The notes: generated by a model not told the origin, from the sequence alone. A stretch of DNA of 64,000 nt from JAZSQZ01 sp045538175 (GCA_045538175.1 JAZSQZ010000147.1:22547-86546), one strand, 5' to 3'. Shown: positions 25,177 to 35,920, counted from the first letter of the stretch. Translations and numbers: made by a program.

Positions 25177-28100
25177 TTATTTAACTTTCATCTTAGTTCT
25201 CATCTTAATGAAGATGATTGTAAGGATAACAACTGTTACAGCAACAACAACAATGATTATGATTGCCATAGCATTTAAAGGTTCAGCACGGTTAACTCTA
25301 AAACTTAATACTACGTTGCCAGAATCAGTTAAGATTTGGATATAATAACTGTTTGTTTGGTTCAATGTAATGGTTGCAACATTTTTACCTGCTGAATTTT
25401 CTTCGGTGATTTCTTGTGAAGCCATTTCGTAGAAATAGTTTGTATCACTATTGTAAGTTAAGACTACAATCTTTGATTTTCCAAGTTGATTGTAAATTAA
25501 ATATGGATTGTAGGTAATAGTGATAGTACCTTTAGTTGTTCCACCAGGAAGTGGGTCACTAGTAATAACCGGAATTTCGTTATTGATTGTAACGCCGAAT
25601 GTGAAAACTTCTGGGTCAAGCAATTCGTTATATTTTACTGACATTGTGATTTTGTAGAAACCATTACCGAAGTTTTCTTCGTCAGGAGATAGGAACAATG
25701 TCTTAATGGTATCTGTACCATATTGTTTCTTAATCTTTCCTGTAATGTCGATGTTATCTTTTGTAACTTTTATAATTTCGTAACCTGTCATTTCGCTAAA
25801 CTCATAAGCAAGTCTTGCTGAAGTAGGTTCGACAATTGTAAAGTTATAAGATGAAGAATCAAGTGTGTATACAACGCCATCGACTTTTGCTGTACCACTG
25901 AATGTGACAACATATTTACCACTTGCTGTAAATGTGTAAACATCGTTTTCATCAACAGTGTAAGCATTTGATAATGAACCATTTCTTGTAACTTTAATAG
26001 ATGTTTCTGTATAGTAAGTTGAGAAGAAATCGTTAATCTTAATGGTTACAGCGTCGTTATAAGTTGCATATTGTATATTCTTTGTATCATTGTTTACATC
26101 AAAGATAACTTGGTCGATTAAGTATAAATCATAACTATCAAATGTATAATAAGTTGATTTGAACTTAAATTGGTTGCCAGCCAAGTCGTAGAATTTAAGG
26201 TTGTGAAGACCTGAACCTGTCAAAACTTGTGTTGAAGTTCCGTCTCCTAAAATTGTGCCATAAACTCTGTTGTTTGAAGTGTTTTTGTTATAGGTGTAAT
26301 TTAACAATACATAATTACCTTTGTTGTACCAATCAGTTGAATTTCCTGCTGTAGTGTTCCAGAAAATAGTGATTTGGTTATTGCTTGTTGTGCTATTTGT
26401 TAATACTTTTGTATAACCGGTTTTTGTAGGAGAATATAATTCTTCTTTCTTGTAAGGGTCAACCTCAGTATTTTCATATTCAAGCCTTGTAATGATGTTG
26501 TTGTTAATTGACAAAGAATTTACATTAGGAACTTTTGTAACAGCAACTATGTTTGCATAAATAGGGTCATTTAAACCATAGATATAATAGAATGTTGTTA
26601 CATAACTATCATCTGAATTAGGTTTTGCAGCTCTGTAAATATTATTTAAGTAATACATTTCGAAGATTTCTAAGTTCATCGAACTATTTGTTACAACTTT
26701 TGAATCATAGATTGAGAAGTAATGTTCAATGTTAGCAGTTTGAATTGTAGAACTTAATTTTTCTGTTAAGAAAACCTTTGTTGTTTCGTCAAGCTCTGTG
26801 CTATTTGCAATAGCAGTCTCAAAACTCTTCTTTAATGTAAGGTTGTTGCTATCTTTTTCGTTTATGAGATTGATAGAAAGTGGAGAAGCATTAAGTATTG
26901 TTTCTTCTTTATTATCAATAACAACTGAATAGAATGGAAGTTCACCCTCGGTAATAGCGAAGTAAACAATTCTTGTGTTGTTTAAGATAGCGTTTGAAAG
27001 AACTAATCTGTAGTAACCTTCTTCGCTTACTTGTTGTCCGTTATTTAAGATAATAGGATTTGTATAACTATTTGAGTTTTCTGCTTTTTTGTAAAGTGTT
27101 GCAATAACACCGTTTAAACTTGAGTGTGGGTAATTTAGAAGTGAATCCCAAGAAACTTTAAGAGCTGATGTTGTCATAGAAGAAATACTTTGAGTTTCTG
27201 TTGCAAAAATAGGATTGTTGTATTCGTCTTTAAGAGAAATACCAGGAAGCTCGTTATAAATTACGAAGTTTTCTGTTTTTGCAGTGTTGCCTGAGTTTTT
27301 GTCAACATATCTTACTGTATATTCTGTGATACCACCAACACTAAGGTTTGCATCAATGCCAGATAGGGTATAAGTTGTTTTTAAAGTAAACTTCTTAAAT
27401 TCGCCATAATCAACTGCATTGTATCCATACTTTGTATCGGTTGTAACTTCTACTTCAGCACTACCGTTTCTGCTAATCCAAACGTTATAAATTTTGCTTT
27501 CGTATACAACTGTAACTGTACCACCACTATAAATCTTATCCCCAATAACTGAATGTTCGTTAAATTCATATTGAAGGTGTTCGCTTTCGCTTACATAATT
27601 CATACCAGGGTAAACAGTATATTTGTATTTATAACTACCATTGTAGTTATCTTTATAAGTTACATCATAAGTTCCAGCAGAAAGACCTTTTAATTCGTAC
27701 TTCATATTTTCTAAGTTTTCGCAAAGAAGTTTAACTTGACCTGTTACCAAATCTACAACTTCTAAGTATTCAAGGAAGATAGGTGTAGAATTTGTCTTTT
27801 CTGGGAATTTAAGAGTGTAAGTTGTGGTTGTTGTTTTGTCATCGTTTGTGACAACAACTTTGATAATTTCAGGTTCTGCAAGCCTTGTTGCTGTAACGAT
27901 AATGTTGATATGCTTGCTAGAAGCAGCAGCATTAAGGTTGTAAGGTGCAAGTCTTAATGAGAACCTTTTGTTTTCTGATGTTACGAGTCTGTTATTGATT
28001 TCTCTTAATCTTTGAGAACTTACAGAGTATGTATCATAAGGTGTAAGTTTTTGTGTAAGAAGTGTTGTAACATGCTCGACACCATTGTTGTATGTTGAGT

Positions 28101-31100
28101 AGGTTAGTGATAATGTACCCCAACCAAGTTTTGCTTTAAGTGATGTTACTGAGAAGTTAAGGTTTGCTGTAATTTCTGCTTTGTCTGTTGCAGAGTGGGT
28201 GATACCACTAAGGTGTGTACCTTCAACTTCAATAAGGCTGTGAGATTCTGTGCCATCACCAAAGTAAACAGTGAATGTTCTGTAGTTACCAGCCAAGTCT
28301 CTTTCAATGATTTCGTAGAAGCCTGTGATAATATCAGAACTTGTTGGAATACCATAATCTGTGTAAGTTTGAGCAATAATATCTTTTAGGGCACTTGAAC
28401 CTAAATTATAGTTTGCTTTGTACCAAACATTGCTACCTACAACTAAGTAGTTAGGGTTAAATCTTGGATAATTTGTAAATTTGCTCATATCGTTGTAATA
28501 CTTGTTATCAGGTGTTAAGCTGATATTTTCACCGTCATACTTTTTGTAGTTTCTAAAGTAGAAGTAGGTGAGTGTATCACGAGTTGATGAGTTGTAACCT
28601 AAAACATATTTTGAATTTGCTGCAAATGTGTAGTCATAAATTGTAGGTATATTTTGTGGAAGTGTATCACTAACAAGAGTGATGTTTTCTTCCTTGAAGT
28701 TGTTTTTGATTGCAGTTTTGTCTGCATAATAACCTGAAGAGATTAAATATGTTTCACTATCAATCAATTTGTCGATATTTTCATTTGGTTTTGTTCTATC
28801 AATGATTAAAGTGTATTTTTTGTTAACAAATGTTCCATAACCGTGAGATGTTGTATTAGGTGTAATGTAACTAATTGTTATTTCATAGATAATTTCATTT
28901 TCGATATCGAGTTTGATGTAGTAATCATATTTGTAGTAATTTATTCTATCAAATACTTCAACAGTGTAAGGTGTGTGATCTGCCTTGAAATCTTTAATGT
29001 AAGTATAATCTGCAGGGTAGTAAGGATTTACATTAACTACTTCTGGTTTTGAATAAGCTGACAAATCAATTCTTTCTGTGTCAAGTACTTTTTTAGAAGT
29101 AAAATCTTTAGCAACAACAGTGATTGTTTTTACCTTTGCTGAGTATGGGTCGTCAGGGTCAGTCCATTCAAACTTAACATAGTTGCCTTCAGCTTTTGAA
29201 ACGTTTGTTGCATATTCATCAAACATTTCATCATAGTTTTGAAGTAAAGAATCATTAACTGTGATTTCGCCATTAGGTGCTTTATGTTGAATTGTAAACT
29301 TAAATGTAATATAAGTTGGGTTTACTGAACCATCGACTTCAGTATCGGTATAACCTGTGTTATCGTGAATTGTGATTGTGTATGTGCCTTCGCCACTAAA
29401 AATCAAGTCGCCACGTGTGTTTGTGAGTGATTTTAAAGCAGAGCAAGTGCAATATTTGTTGTCTGCATCGTATCCGTCAATTGTATATAACATTGTTGGA
29501 GCATAGATGTTTGCAGAATTCTTATAAGAAATTGTTATAGATAATTTTGCAAAGTTTAATGCAGAATACAAATCTTTATCAAAGAAATATTTTGACAAAG
29601 GAATATTAACTTTAACAGGGAGTTTGTTTGTTGTTAAGATGATATCGTCTGATGTTGTACGGAAGAAGTTTTTAAATGTCCATTCATCATCATAACCTGT
29701 GCTTAATTGAACAGAAATGTTTTCACCAACTTCTCTAAGTTCGTTAAAACCTGTATCGTCCATATAAGTTGTTGAGATGATGCCGTTTCTATCAACGTAA
29801 ACAACATAAGATCTTTCCCAAGTATCATAACCGAAGTCAACAAGTTCATATGTGATTGTGCCGTTGTTGTCGACTTTTTTGTATGGACCACAACCTGAGC
29901 CATCTGTATCACCTTGAGCATTTATGTAACCACCACCGACATAAGTTCTCTTTAAGATGTATTTACCAGGTCTTGTAAGGGTGTCTGTGCCTGTGCTTTC
30001 TAGGTTGATGCCATCAATAATATAATGTCTTCCATCTTCGCTCAAAACTTTGTATTCAAGCAAACTTTCGTTAGAAATTGTTGGGTTTGCTTTAAATGGG
30101 TAAGATGTAGGACTTGTGTTTGAATATTGGAATTCATAATATGTGTAAGTAAGTTTTCCAACACCATACATTGTGTCGAGTGAGTTTGATGCACTTGAAC
30201 TGTTTAAGTAAGTAAACATCAATGTGTTAAGATTTGTAGCACTATTTTTTCTAATGTATCTTTGTGTTGAATCGCCTTCTGCATTGCCATAAGCATAGAA
30301 AGTTCCTTCAACAGCGTCAAAGTTCATTTCAATAGCACGAGTTCTCTTTACATTTGGAATCTCTTTAACTTGGTTTGCAGGTGTTACAGTAAATACGTAA
30401 TATGCTTCGCCTGTAAAATCACTTTGTGGGTTATCAGCATAAATTGTTGTTTCCCAATTTGTAAGAGGATCCATTTTTGCTGGACCGAAGTTTGTTGTGA
30501 TAAGTGTGTTAGGGTCTGTTTTTTCGTATTTATAAGTAATTTCGTTTATTTTGATATTGATAAAGTGGTTAAAGCCTGTATTTCTAGCAGTACCGATTTT
30601 GTAAGCTGTACTACTTGCATATCCGTAGTAAGAAGTTTTTGATAAAGCATTTTCTAAGAAGTTGAAACTAAACTTAGAAGTTTTATCTGTAATTTCGCTA
30701 CTACCTGTGATTGTGTTGTATGCAAGAAGGTAGCTTTCATCAACAATTGTGATATCAAAGTTTGTTTCGATATCTGTAAGTTCGATTGACTTGTGTGAAC
30801 CGAAAATTAAAGTTGTTGATTCTTTAACATAGTTTGCAGGATTGTTTACTTTATCATAAGTATCAGTCCAACCGGTTTTTGCGATTGGGTCGTCGTAGTG
30901 ACCTTGTAAGATTTCTGATGTAGAATCATCAATCATAATAAGGTAATAGAAAGCGTTTCCAGCGTCATCATAAACAAAGAATAAATATAAACCATTGTTT
31001 GAGAAGAAACTTTCTGCACTAAGAGCTGCGTTTAAGTCGTTATAACTGTTTTTATAATCATCGTATGATGTTGAAAGAGTACCTGTTTGATAACGGTTTG

Positions 31101-33534
31101 TAAGCCAATGCTCGCCATTTGTTTCAATTAAAGAAAGTTCGTTTTCAGCATTGCTTGCAGTTGTTAATTGATAAACTTTAGCATATGAATTTGCACCACT
31201 TGCTTTTGGCTTCCAAGAAAGTGTAAAAGCAGTGTTTGTTAAGAACATATCATAATTTAAAACTGAGTTTGTTACTGTGCCTGGAAGAGCAGTTGATGAA
31301 ATTGAACCTGTAACAACATTAAATCCATAATCGTTCTTTGCAACTGATGAAACTTTTACAGATTCGAAAGCAGTGTTATCAATGCAGTAGAAATATGTTG
31401 TTGTAATGTTGTTTTTTGTATCTCTTAAGTAGATGTAATAATAACCACTACTATTTTTGCTAAAAGTATAAGTGTTATCGTTGTTTGTGACGTAATAGTT
31501 GTATGGGTAAGTGTTAACCATAAACTCATCAGGTGTGTCGCCTGTTGTTTTTAGTTGAAGGATACCACCAAGTGGGGTAGTGTTTTTGTTAAAGTTTTGA
31601 TAGTATCTATAACTTACAACAACCGGAGCAAAGAATGTGTTAGGTCTTGTCCTTAAACTTACTCTTAAACTTTTGTTTGTGTAAGTGTCGATATCATAAA
31701 CAGTGTTTCCATCATCGCTTACACCTTGGATCAAAAGATCTTGTAAAGTGTTGTTGATTTCGAAAACAAAATATTGTTTACCTTCAACAGTTTTACCTTT
31801 GATTGTTACATAGTAAACAACTTCCATAAGGTAAATGCCGTCAGATGTGATTGAAGAATCAGCTTCGTAATCTTGGTTGAAATCAAGTTCTGTAATACCA
31901 TTGATATGGTTTGTAATATCTGTAAGAGCTTGTGCTTCGTCTGCTTCGTTTCTATAACTTCTTGCAATAAATTTTGCAATACCTGTTGTAGCACCATTTG
32001 TTAATGTGCCATATCTTTCAAAACGAATAGGGCTTTGGTTTGTGATTGCGATAAGTGAAGGAACATTTGATAATCTTCCGTCGCCAGCGTTGATTGTTCT
32101 TTCTTTTGTTACGATATTTTCTGCATATACGCCAGAGTGTGTAACATCATTTTTAAGTTCTGTATATCTGTGATATGTGTCAGATTTTGTATCTTGGTCA
32201 AGATAGTCCATTCTAAAACCGAAGATTGTAAGGGTTTGTTGTTGGATATCATCTGGCAACAATTCTTCGTTTGCAGTTGTATCAAGAATTTCGTATGTAA
32301 CACTTCCTGTTGCTGATTTTGTACCAATCAAGAAGTAAAGACCAAATGAGTAGTCACCAAGGCAAGAGTTGTTGATGTCTTCTTCAATTAAGAATTGTTC
32401 AAACTCTTCAAGGTTGAATTTTGCATAATAGAAAATGTCTTCTTCAACATTATCTGTTGCACTGTCGTCAGCCCTTACGTAATAAGTGTTCATATTGAAG
32501 ATTTTTTCTGAGTTTAGAAGTTTTAATGAAATTCTACCTGTGATTGTGCCTGATGGAAGAAGTCTGTTTGCTTCGTCTTGGTAAGAAATCAAAGGTTTGA
32601 AACTTTCAAATTCGCTTGTGTTTTGATATGAGAATGTGTATGTGTTAAAACCTGTTTTGTAGTCAAAGTATAAACCAAACTTTGTTGCATCAAATGAAAG
32701 GACAGGTTTATTTGCATAGTTGTAGTTGAAAATGTGATTTGTTGCAAAGTCATCACCAAACTCTGCGTTTTCTGATAAGGTGTCGGCATTTTCAATACCT
32801 AGAGATTCACCACTTGTACCAGAAACATATGTGTAGTAGTCAACAACACGGAAGGTAAGTGTAAATGTGCAATTTTCACTTGTCCAGCCTTCGCTTGTTG
32901 TGTAGTTGTATGAAATTGTAAATGTATAACGACCTGTTCTGTCTGATGGAATTGAAAGTTGATTTCTATCACTACCATTTGTTGTGTATTCAGGAACTCT
33001 AGAATTTGCATCAGCTGATTCAAGCAAGTTTACTTCAAATTCAAAAGAAACGTCGTTTGTGTCATATGATCTATCAACAACAAGACTGAATTCGTCTGTA
33101 CCATATAATTTTGCATCTACAAGAAGGGCAGAAGTTGTGGTTTCTGTGTTAATTGTTGGGTCGCCACTTGCTTTTGCTTCAGGGGTGTTGAAAGCAAAGT
33201 GAAGAGTGGTTTTGTTAAGTTGGTCATTACCACCAGCAGCATCTGCTTTTGAAGACATAATGATATCAGGAATTTTTCCATTACTTACATCGTATGTAGT
33301 ATATGGATTTTCGACACCTTCAATCTGTGTATGTGTGTACAAAGCATAAGGTAGTTCGCCTTCTTCGGTTTTTGACCAAAAGCCTTCTTCTTCGGTTGTA
33401 GCAAAGGAGCCACCACCAGCAGCAAAGGAATCTTTACCGTTTGTACCTGTTAAAAAAGGTGCACAAAAAATTCCTGCAAGTGAAGCAAGAAATAAGAATA
33501 AAACCAATGTGCATTTAAGAGATATTTTTTTCAT
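25177..33534 (-). CDS. Giant secreted, membrane-anchored surface protein (2785 aa)
   Basis: 2785 residues. A signal peptide (basic MKKISLK, hydrophobic core to about residue 25) and a C-terminal transmembrane helix (about 2753-2776) with a short basic tail (KMRTKMKVK) predict an extracellular protein anchored by its C-terminus. There is no LPXTG motif. The body is rich in Thr, Ser, Asn and Tyr, almost without cysteine, and built from many beta-sandwich-like units ending in Ig-like strand patterns: 'GRYTFTISYNYT', 'GKYILKRTYV', 'GTYTITIHDNTG', 'GTYDVTYKDNYNG', 'GLHNLKFYDLAGN', 'GKYVVTFSG' and 'GFYKITMSVKYN'. These resemble bacterial Ig/cadherin-like adhesin repeats; the number of units is not certain. 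AAGGGG precedes the ATG. It lies downstream of virD4 but behind a terminator, so it is separately transcribed. Likely an adhesin or long cell-surface fibre; partner unknown. Confidence 0.9.
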   Translation of the reverse strand: MKKISLKCTLVLFLFLASLAGIFCAPFLTGTNGKDSFAAGGGSFATTEEEGFWSKTEEGELPYALYTHTQIEGVENPYTTYDVSNGKIPDIIMSSKADAAGGNDQLNKTTLHFAFNTPEAKASGDPTINTETTTSALLVDAKLYGTDEFSLVVDRSYDTNDVSFEFEVNLLESADANSRVPEYTTNGSDRNQLSIPSDRTGRYTFTISYNYTTSEGWTSENCTFTLTFRVVDYYTYVSGTSGESLGIENADTLSENAEFGDDFATNHIFNYNYANKPVLSFDATKFGLYFDYKTGFNTYTFSYQNTSEFESFKPLISYQDEANRLLPSGTITGRISLKLLNSEKIFNMNTYYVRADDSATDNVEEDIFYYAKFNLEEFEQFLIEEDINNSCLGDYSFGLYFLIGTKSATGSVTYEILDTTANEELLPDDIQQQTLTIFGFRMDYLDQDTKSDTYHRYTELKNDVTHSGVYAENIVTKERTINAGDGRLSNVPSLIAITNQSPIRFERYGTLTNGATTGIAKFIARSYRNEADEAQALTDITNHINGITELDFNQDYEADSSITSDGIYLMEVVYYVTIKGKTVEGKQYFVFEINNTLQDLLIQGVSDDGNTVYDIDTYTNKSLRVSLRTRPNTFFAPVVVSYRYYQNFNKNTTPLGGILQLKTTGDTPDEFMVNTYPYNYYVTNNDNTYTFSKNSSGYYYIYLRDTKNNITTTYFYCIDNTAFESVKVSSVAKNDYGFNVVTGSISSTALPGTVTNSVLNYDMFLTNTAFTLSWKPKASGANSYAKVYQLTTASNAENELSLIETNGEHWLTNRYQTGTLSTSYDDYKNSYNDLNAALSAESFFSNNGLYLFFVYDDAGNAFYYLIMIDDSTSEILQGHYDDPIAKTGWTDTYDKVNNPANYVKESTTLIFGSHKSIELTDIETNFDITIVDESYLLAYNTITGSSEITDKTSKFSFNFLENALSKTSYYGYASSTAYKIGTARNTGFNHFINIKINEITYKYEKTDPNTLITTNFGPAKMDPLTNWETTIYADNPQSDFTGEAYYVFTVTPANQVKEIPNVKRTRAIEMNFDAVEGTFYAYGNAEGDSTQRYIRKNSATNLNTLMFTYLNSSSASNSLDTMYGVGKLTYTYYEFQYSNTSPTSYPFKANPTISNESLLEYKVLSEDGRHYIIDGINLESTGTDTLTRPGKYILKRTYVGGGYINAQGDTDGSGCGPYKKVDNNGTITYELVDFGYDTWERSYVVYVDRNGIISTTYMDDTGFNELREVGENISVQLSTGYDDEWTFKNFFRTTSDDIILTTNKLPVKVNIPLSKYFFDKDLYSALNFAKLSITISYKNSANIYAPTMLYTIDGYDADNKYCTCSALKSLTNTRGDLIFSGEGTYTITIHDNTGYTDTEVDGSVNPTYITFKFTIQHKAPNGEITVNDSLLQNYDEMFDEYATNVSKAEGNYVKFEWTDPDDPYSAKVKTITVVAKDFTSKKVLDTERIDLSAYSKPEVVNVNPYYPADYTYIKDFKADHTPYTVEVFDRINYYKYDYYIKLDIENEIIYEITISYITPNTTSHGYGTFVNKKYTLIIDRTKPNENIDKLIDSETYLISSGYYADKTAIKNNFKEENITLVSDTLPQNIPTIYDYTFAANSKYVLGYNSSTRDTLTYFYFRNYKKYDGENISLTPDNKYYNDMSKFTNYPRFNPNYLVVGSNVWYKANYNLGSSALKDIIAQTYTDYGIPTSSDIITGFYEIIERDLAGNYRTFTVYFGDGTESHSLIEVEGTHLSGITHSATDKAEITANLNFSVTSLKAKLGWGTLSLTYSTYNNGVEHVTTLLTQKLTPYDTYSVSSQRLREINNRLVTSENKRFSLRLAPYNLNAAASSKHINIIVTATRLAEPEIIKVVVTNDDKTTTTTYTLKFPEKTNSTPIFLEYLEVVDLVTGQVKLLCENLENMKYELKGLSAGTYDVTYKDNYNGSYKYKYTVYPGMNYVSESEHLQYEFNEHSVIGDKIYSGGTVTVVYESKIYNVWISRNGSAEVEVTTDTKYGYNAVDYGEFKKFTLKTTYTLSGIDANLSVGGITEYTVRYVDKNSGNTAKTENFVIYNELPGISLKDEYNNPIFATETQSISSMTTSALKVSWDSLLNYPHSSLNGVIATLYKKAENSNSYTNPIILNNGQQVSEEGYYRLVLSNAILNNTRIVYFAITEGELPFYSVVIDNKEETILNASPLSINLINEKDSNNLTLKKSFETAIANSTELDETTKVFLTEKLSSTIQTANIEHYFSIYDSKVVTNSSMNLEIFEMYYLNNIYRAAKPNSDDSYVTTFYYIYGLNDPIYANIVAVTKVPNVNSLSINNNIITRLEYENTEVDPYKKEELYSPTKTGYTKVLTNSTTSNNQITIFWNTTAGNSTDWYNKGNYVLLNYTYNKNTSNNRVYGTILGDGTSTQVLTGSGLHNLKFYDLAGNQFKFKSTYYTFDSYDLYLIDQVIFDVNNDTKNIQYATYNDAVTIKINDFFSTYYTETSIKVTRNGSLSNAYTVDENDVYTFTASGKYVVTFSGTAKVDGVVYTLDSSSYNFTIVEPTSARLAYEFSEMTGYEIIKVTKDNIDITGKIKKQYGTDTIKTLFLSPDEENFGNGFYKITMSVKYNELLDPEVFTFGVTINNEIPVITSDPLPGGTTKGTITITYNPYLIYNQLGKSKIVVLTYNSDTNYFYEMASQEITEENSAGKNVATITLNQTNSYYIQILTDSGNVVLSFRVNRAEPLNAMAIIIIVVVAVTVVILTIIFIKMRTKMKVK

Positions 33535-33685
33535 AATTTAACCCCTTTTTTATTATTCTTTTGCAAAATCATATATTATATTACTTAATAATATATATAT
33601 TAACATATTATTCATTTATATGTAAAACAAAAACGAGTGGTTTTTGCTTTTTCGGGAGTAAAAAATTGATAAAAAAAATAAAAAA
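33535..33685 (-). promoter_or_regulatory. Upstream region of the giant surface gene
   Basis: About 150 nt, extremely AT-rich. On the minus strand TTTACA and TAATAT can be aligned about 18 nt apart near 33620-33600, followed by alternating TA runs and the AAGGGG ribosome-binding site. The exact start site cannot be decided. Confidence 0.35.
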
Positions 33686-33712
33686 ATGAACCAAATTTTT
33701 GGTTCTTTTTTT
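33686..33712. terminator. Terminator of virD4 (minus strand), also symmetrical
   Basis: GAACCAAA-TT-TTTGGTTC with a long A-rich run to the left (U-run for minus-strand transcription) and a T-run to the right. It separates virD4 from the giant surface gene. Confidence 0.85.
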
Positions 33713-33716
33713 ACTA

Positions 33717-35720
33717 TTATAATCCACCGTTTACATTAAAACCTGTTGTTTGTTTTGCCTTGAAAACAATGTTATTTCTTTCGGCAATACTGTAAGCAAC
33801 TCTTGCTTCATCAAGTGATCTTGATGGTACATAATCTTGAGATGCTTTTGTGTTATCAAACATAGGTGTTGCCCAAGCATAAGTAGATTTTGTTCTAATA
33901 GGGAATTCGTTAAGAATTTTGATAACAATTTCACCTGTTGTTCCGCCACCCAAGTGACCAAGTTCATCAGGGTAGATAAGTGGACGAGAAGCAGTAGATG
34001 TGCTTGTTGTTTTGCTGTTATCTTTACTATCTTTTTGCTTACTTTCAGATGTTGAAGTTGTTTCCAAAGATACTTCACCACAAAGCTTACTAAACTCTTC
34101 ACAAGTCTTTGCGTCGTCAGTACCGATGAATATCTTGATAGGGCAGTTACCTTTAAGGGTTGCTGCGACATCGTCACCATATTTAGCATTTAATTGGCTA
34201 AACGATTGGACTACGAGTGCAAAGAAGATATTTCTACTACGTGAAACCGTAATCATACTATCAATCTTTTCAATCTTTGGAAGGTTAGCAAACTCATCAA
34301 GAAGGAAGTATACTGTTCTTGGAAGTTTGTAATCTGGACAGTAGTTAGCAAGGTCAACAAGTTTTTTGTAAAGTTGAGAAATACACATTGTAGCAATACC
34401 GTGACGTGATTCTTTTTCATCAGGAATAATGATAAAGAGAGCAGTTGGTTTTTCAGCAAATGTGTCAAATTCCATTTCGTTTAAGCTTGTTGCAAAACAC
34501 ATACCAGAGTCGTTAAAGATACCAAGTCTAGCTGAAACAATACCCATATAAGATTTGGTTGTTGTTGGAGCGTTGTTGATAGCTGTTGTAACAAGTTGTA
34601 AAACTTTACTAAATTTATCTCTACCAAGGAAATATTGTCTAAGAGTTTTGTATGGATTGTCTGGGTCTGGGTCTTTAAAGTTAGCAATTCTTGAAAGGTT
34701 GTAGAAGTTGAATTTTTCTCTTGTCATACCAAGTTCAGGAACTAAACTATCTTCAAGCATAGCCATCATTGTACCACAAACGAATTCTTGAGCACCTCTA
34801 TCCCAGCTTGAGTCGTTTTTGTTTTCGATAGGACATAATACTGTTGCAATTTCACGAATTTCGTTTTCTGCAAGGTCGATAAGTTCAGCCTTTCTTGAAG
34901 ACAAGTCCATCTCAAGTGCTTCGCTATTAGGGTAGGCGATACCGTTAAACTCATACCATTCGTTATTGTATTCTTTTGCGATGATTTTAAGTTTAAAATC
35001 TGCAGGGTTAACATTTCTGTGTACAACAACTTTTTCTCTTAAGTGGTGTGCTTCTTGATACATCATATATGCGTTATCAAGTGGATTCCAACGGGTAGAA
35101 GCATAAGGTTGTCTTAAGTTGAAAACTTTAACATCATATCCTTCTTTTCTTAATTTGTTGCTGTTCTTTTCAAAAAGTTCGCCCTTAGGGTCGGTAATAA
35201 CAAAACTTGGTTTTGTTTTTGTGCCTGAAAGGATTTGAATTTGTGGGTTGATAAATCTTTCAGTTTTACCTGTACCGGTTGTACCAATAACCATAGCGTG
35301 AATTGGTTTGTACATATTGATTAAAAGTTTGTTACCATCAAGTTGACTTCTAAGTAACATACCGTCGTTTGAAGTTTTTAATGTTTCCCAAGTACAGAAC
35401 ATAAACTTCTTTTCTGTTCTAAGTTCTTTTTCGGTTAAGAAGCGAGAATCGAAGTATTGTTCCATTTCTTTACCGTCTTTGCTTTTAGAACCGGTTTTCT
35501 TTTTGTCGTCTTTTCCGTCAGCAAGTTTTGCAAGTTTGTAAATAAGGTATGCACCTACGCCACAAAATGTTGTTGCTGGTTGGAAAGTACCTGGCATAAT
35601 TGCTTCTTGAATAGTCCTAGTTGCTGGGTCCATAAGCATATATGTTATAACAACACCAACTGCATAGGAGCCTACTGCGATTAGGATTAGAAGTAAAAGC
35701 CCAGAAAAAAATTTTTTCAT
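33717..35720 (-). CDS. virD4: VirD4/TraG-type T4SS coupling ATPase
   Basis: 667 residues. Two N-terminal membrane helices (about 5-28 and 46-62) and a charged linker lead to the FtsK/VirD4 ATPase core. Walker A 'GTTGTGKT' is at 146-153 and 'VITDPKGELFEK' follows. Walker B 'FLLDEFANLP' is near 470, and 'VQSFSQLNAKYG' is the conserved Q-containing motif. The all-alpha insertion lies between the two halves. A Ser/Thr/Lys-rich segment (about 560-595) separates the core from the TraM-recognition-like C-terminus ('RPLIYPDELGHL'). Coupling proteins select substrates for a T4SS channel; in conjugative elements they bring in the relaxosome, but no relaxase gene is present here. GGAGGA precedes the ATG. 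Transcribed away from the rest of the T4SS genes. Confidence 0.95.
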   Translation of the reverse strand: MKKFFSGLLLLILIAVGSYAVGVVITYMLMDPATRTIQEAIMPGTFQPATTFCGVGAYLIYKLAKLADGKDDKKKTGSKSKDGKEMEQYFDSRFLTEKELRTEKKFMFCTWETLKTSNDGMLLRSQLDGNKLLINMYKPIHAMVIGTTGTGKTERFINPQIQILSGTKTKPSFVITDPKGELFEKNSNKLRKEGYDVKVFNLRQPYASTRWNPLDNAYMMYQEAHHLREKVVVHRNVNPADFKLKIIAKEYNNEWYEFNGIAYPNSEALEMDLSSRKAELIDLAENEIREIATVLCPIENKNDSSWDRGAQEFVCGTMMAMLEDSLVPELGMTREKFNFYNLSRIANFKDPDPDNPYKTLRQYFLGRDKFSKVLQLVTTAINNAPTTTKSYMGIVSARLGIFNDSGMCFATSLNEMEFDTFAEKPTALFIIIPDEKESRHGIATMCISQLYKKLVDLANYCPDYKLPRTVYFLLDEFANLPKIEKIDSMITVSRSRNIFFALVVQSFSQLNAKYGDDVAATLKGNCPIKIFIGTDDAKTCEEFSKLCGEVSLETTSTSESKQKDSKDNSKTTSTSTASRPLIYPDELGHLGGGTTGEIVIKILNEFPIRTKSTYAWATPMFDNTKASQDYVPSRSLDEARVAYSIAERNNIVFKAKQTTGFNVNGGL

Positions 35721-35891
35721 ATTTCCTCCAAAACTTTAAAATACATATATTATTATAATTATTGTTTCAAATTAAAACAAGAAAAAACAGGCAATATTTT
35801 AACTTTTTTTGAATAATTGTTTAAAAAACAATGCAAAATATATTTGAATTGTAAAAAAAATAAAAAAAATAAAAAAAAATGTTGAAAACGT

Positions 35892-35920
35892 TTGATTAAA
35901 ATATTTTTTTATGATAAATT
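35892..35920 (+). promoter_or_regulatory. Probable promoter of the VirB2-like pilin
   Basis: TTGATT (35892-35897), 17 nt and TAAATT (35915-35920), giving a short leader with a strong double ribosome-binding site (AAAGGAG and GGGAGA). The remainder of the 239-nt divergent gap (35721-35959) is very AT-rich with three A-tracts near 35860-35880 and contains no other recognisable element. Confidence 0.45.

Noticed and set aside
28195..33202. Several plus-strand reading frames of 60-90 codons inside the giant surface gene
   Set aside because: They lie opposite a continuous 2785-codon frame, lack ribosome-binding sites and have cysteine-rich, unstructured compositions typical of antisense shadows.
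33731..34189. 152-codon frame overlapping virD4 on the same strand
   Set aside because: It overlaps the well-supported VirD4 C-terminal region in another frame, is Leu/Gln/Ser-rich low complexity and has no ribosome-binding site.
35855..35885. A-tract series upstream of the pilin as an origin or DNA-bending element
   Set aside because: Three A-runs are present, but no DnaA-box cluster or iterons; in such AT-rich DNA this is not enough to name a function.
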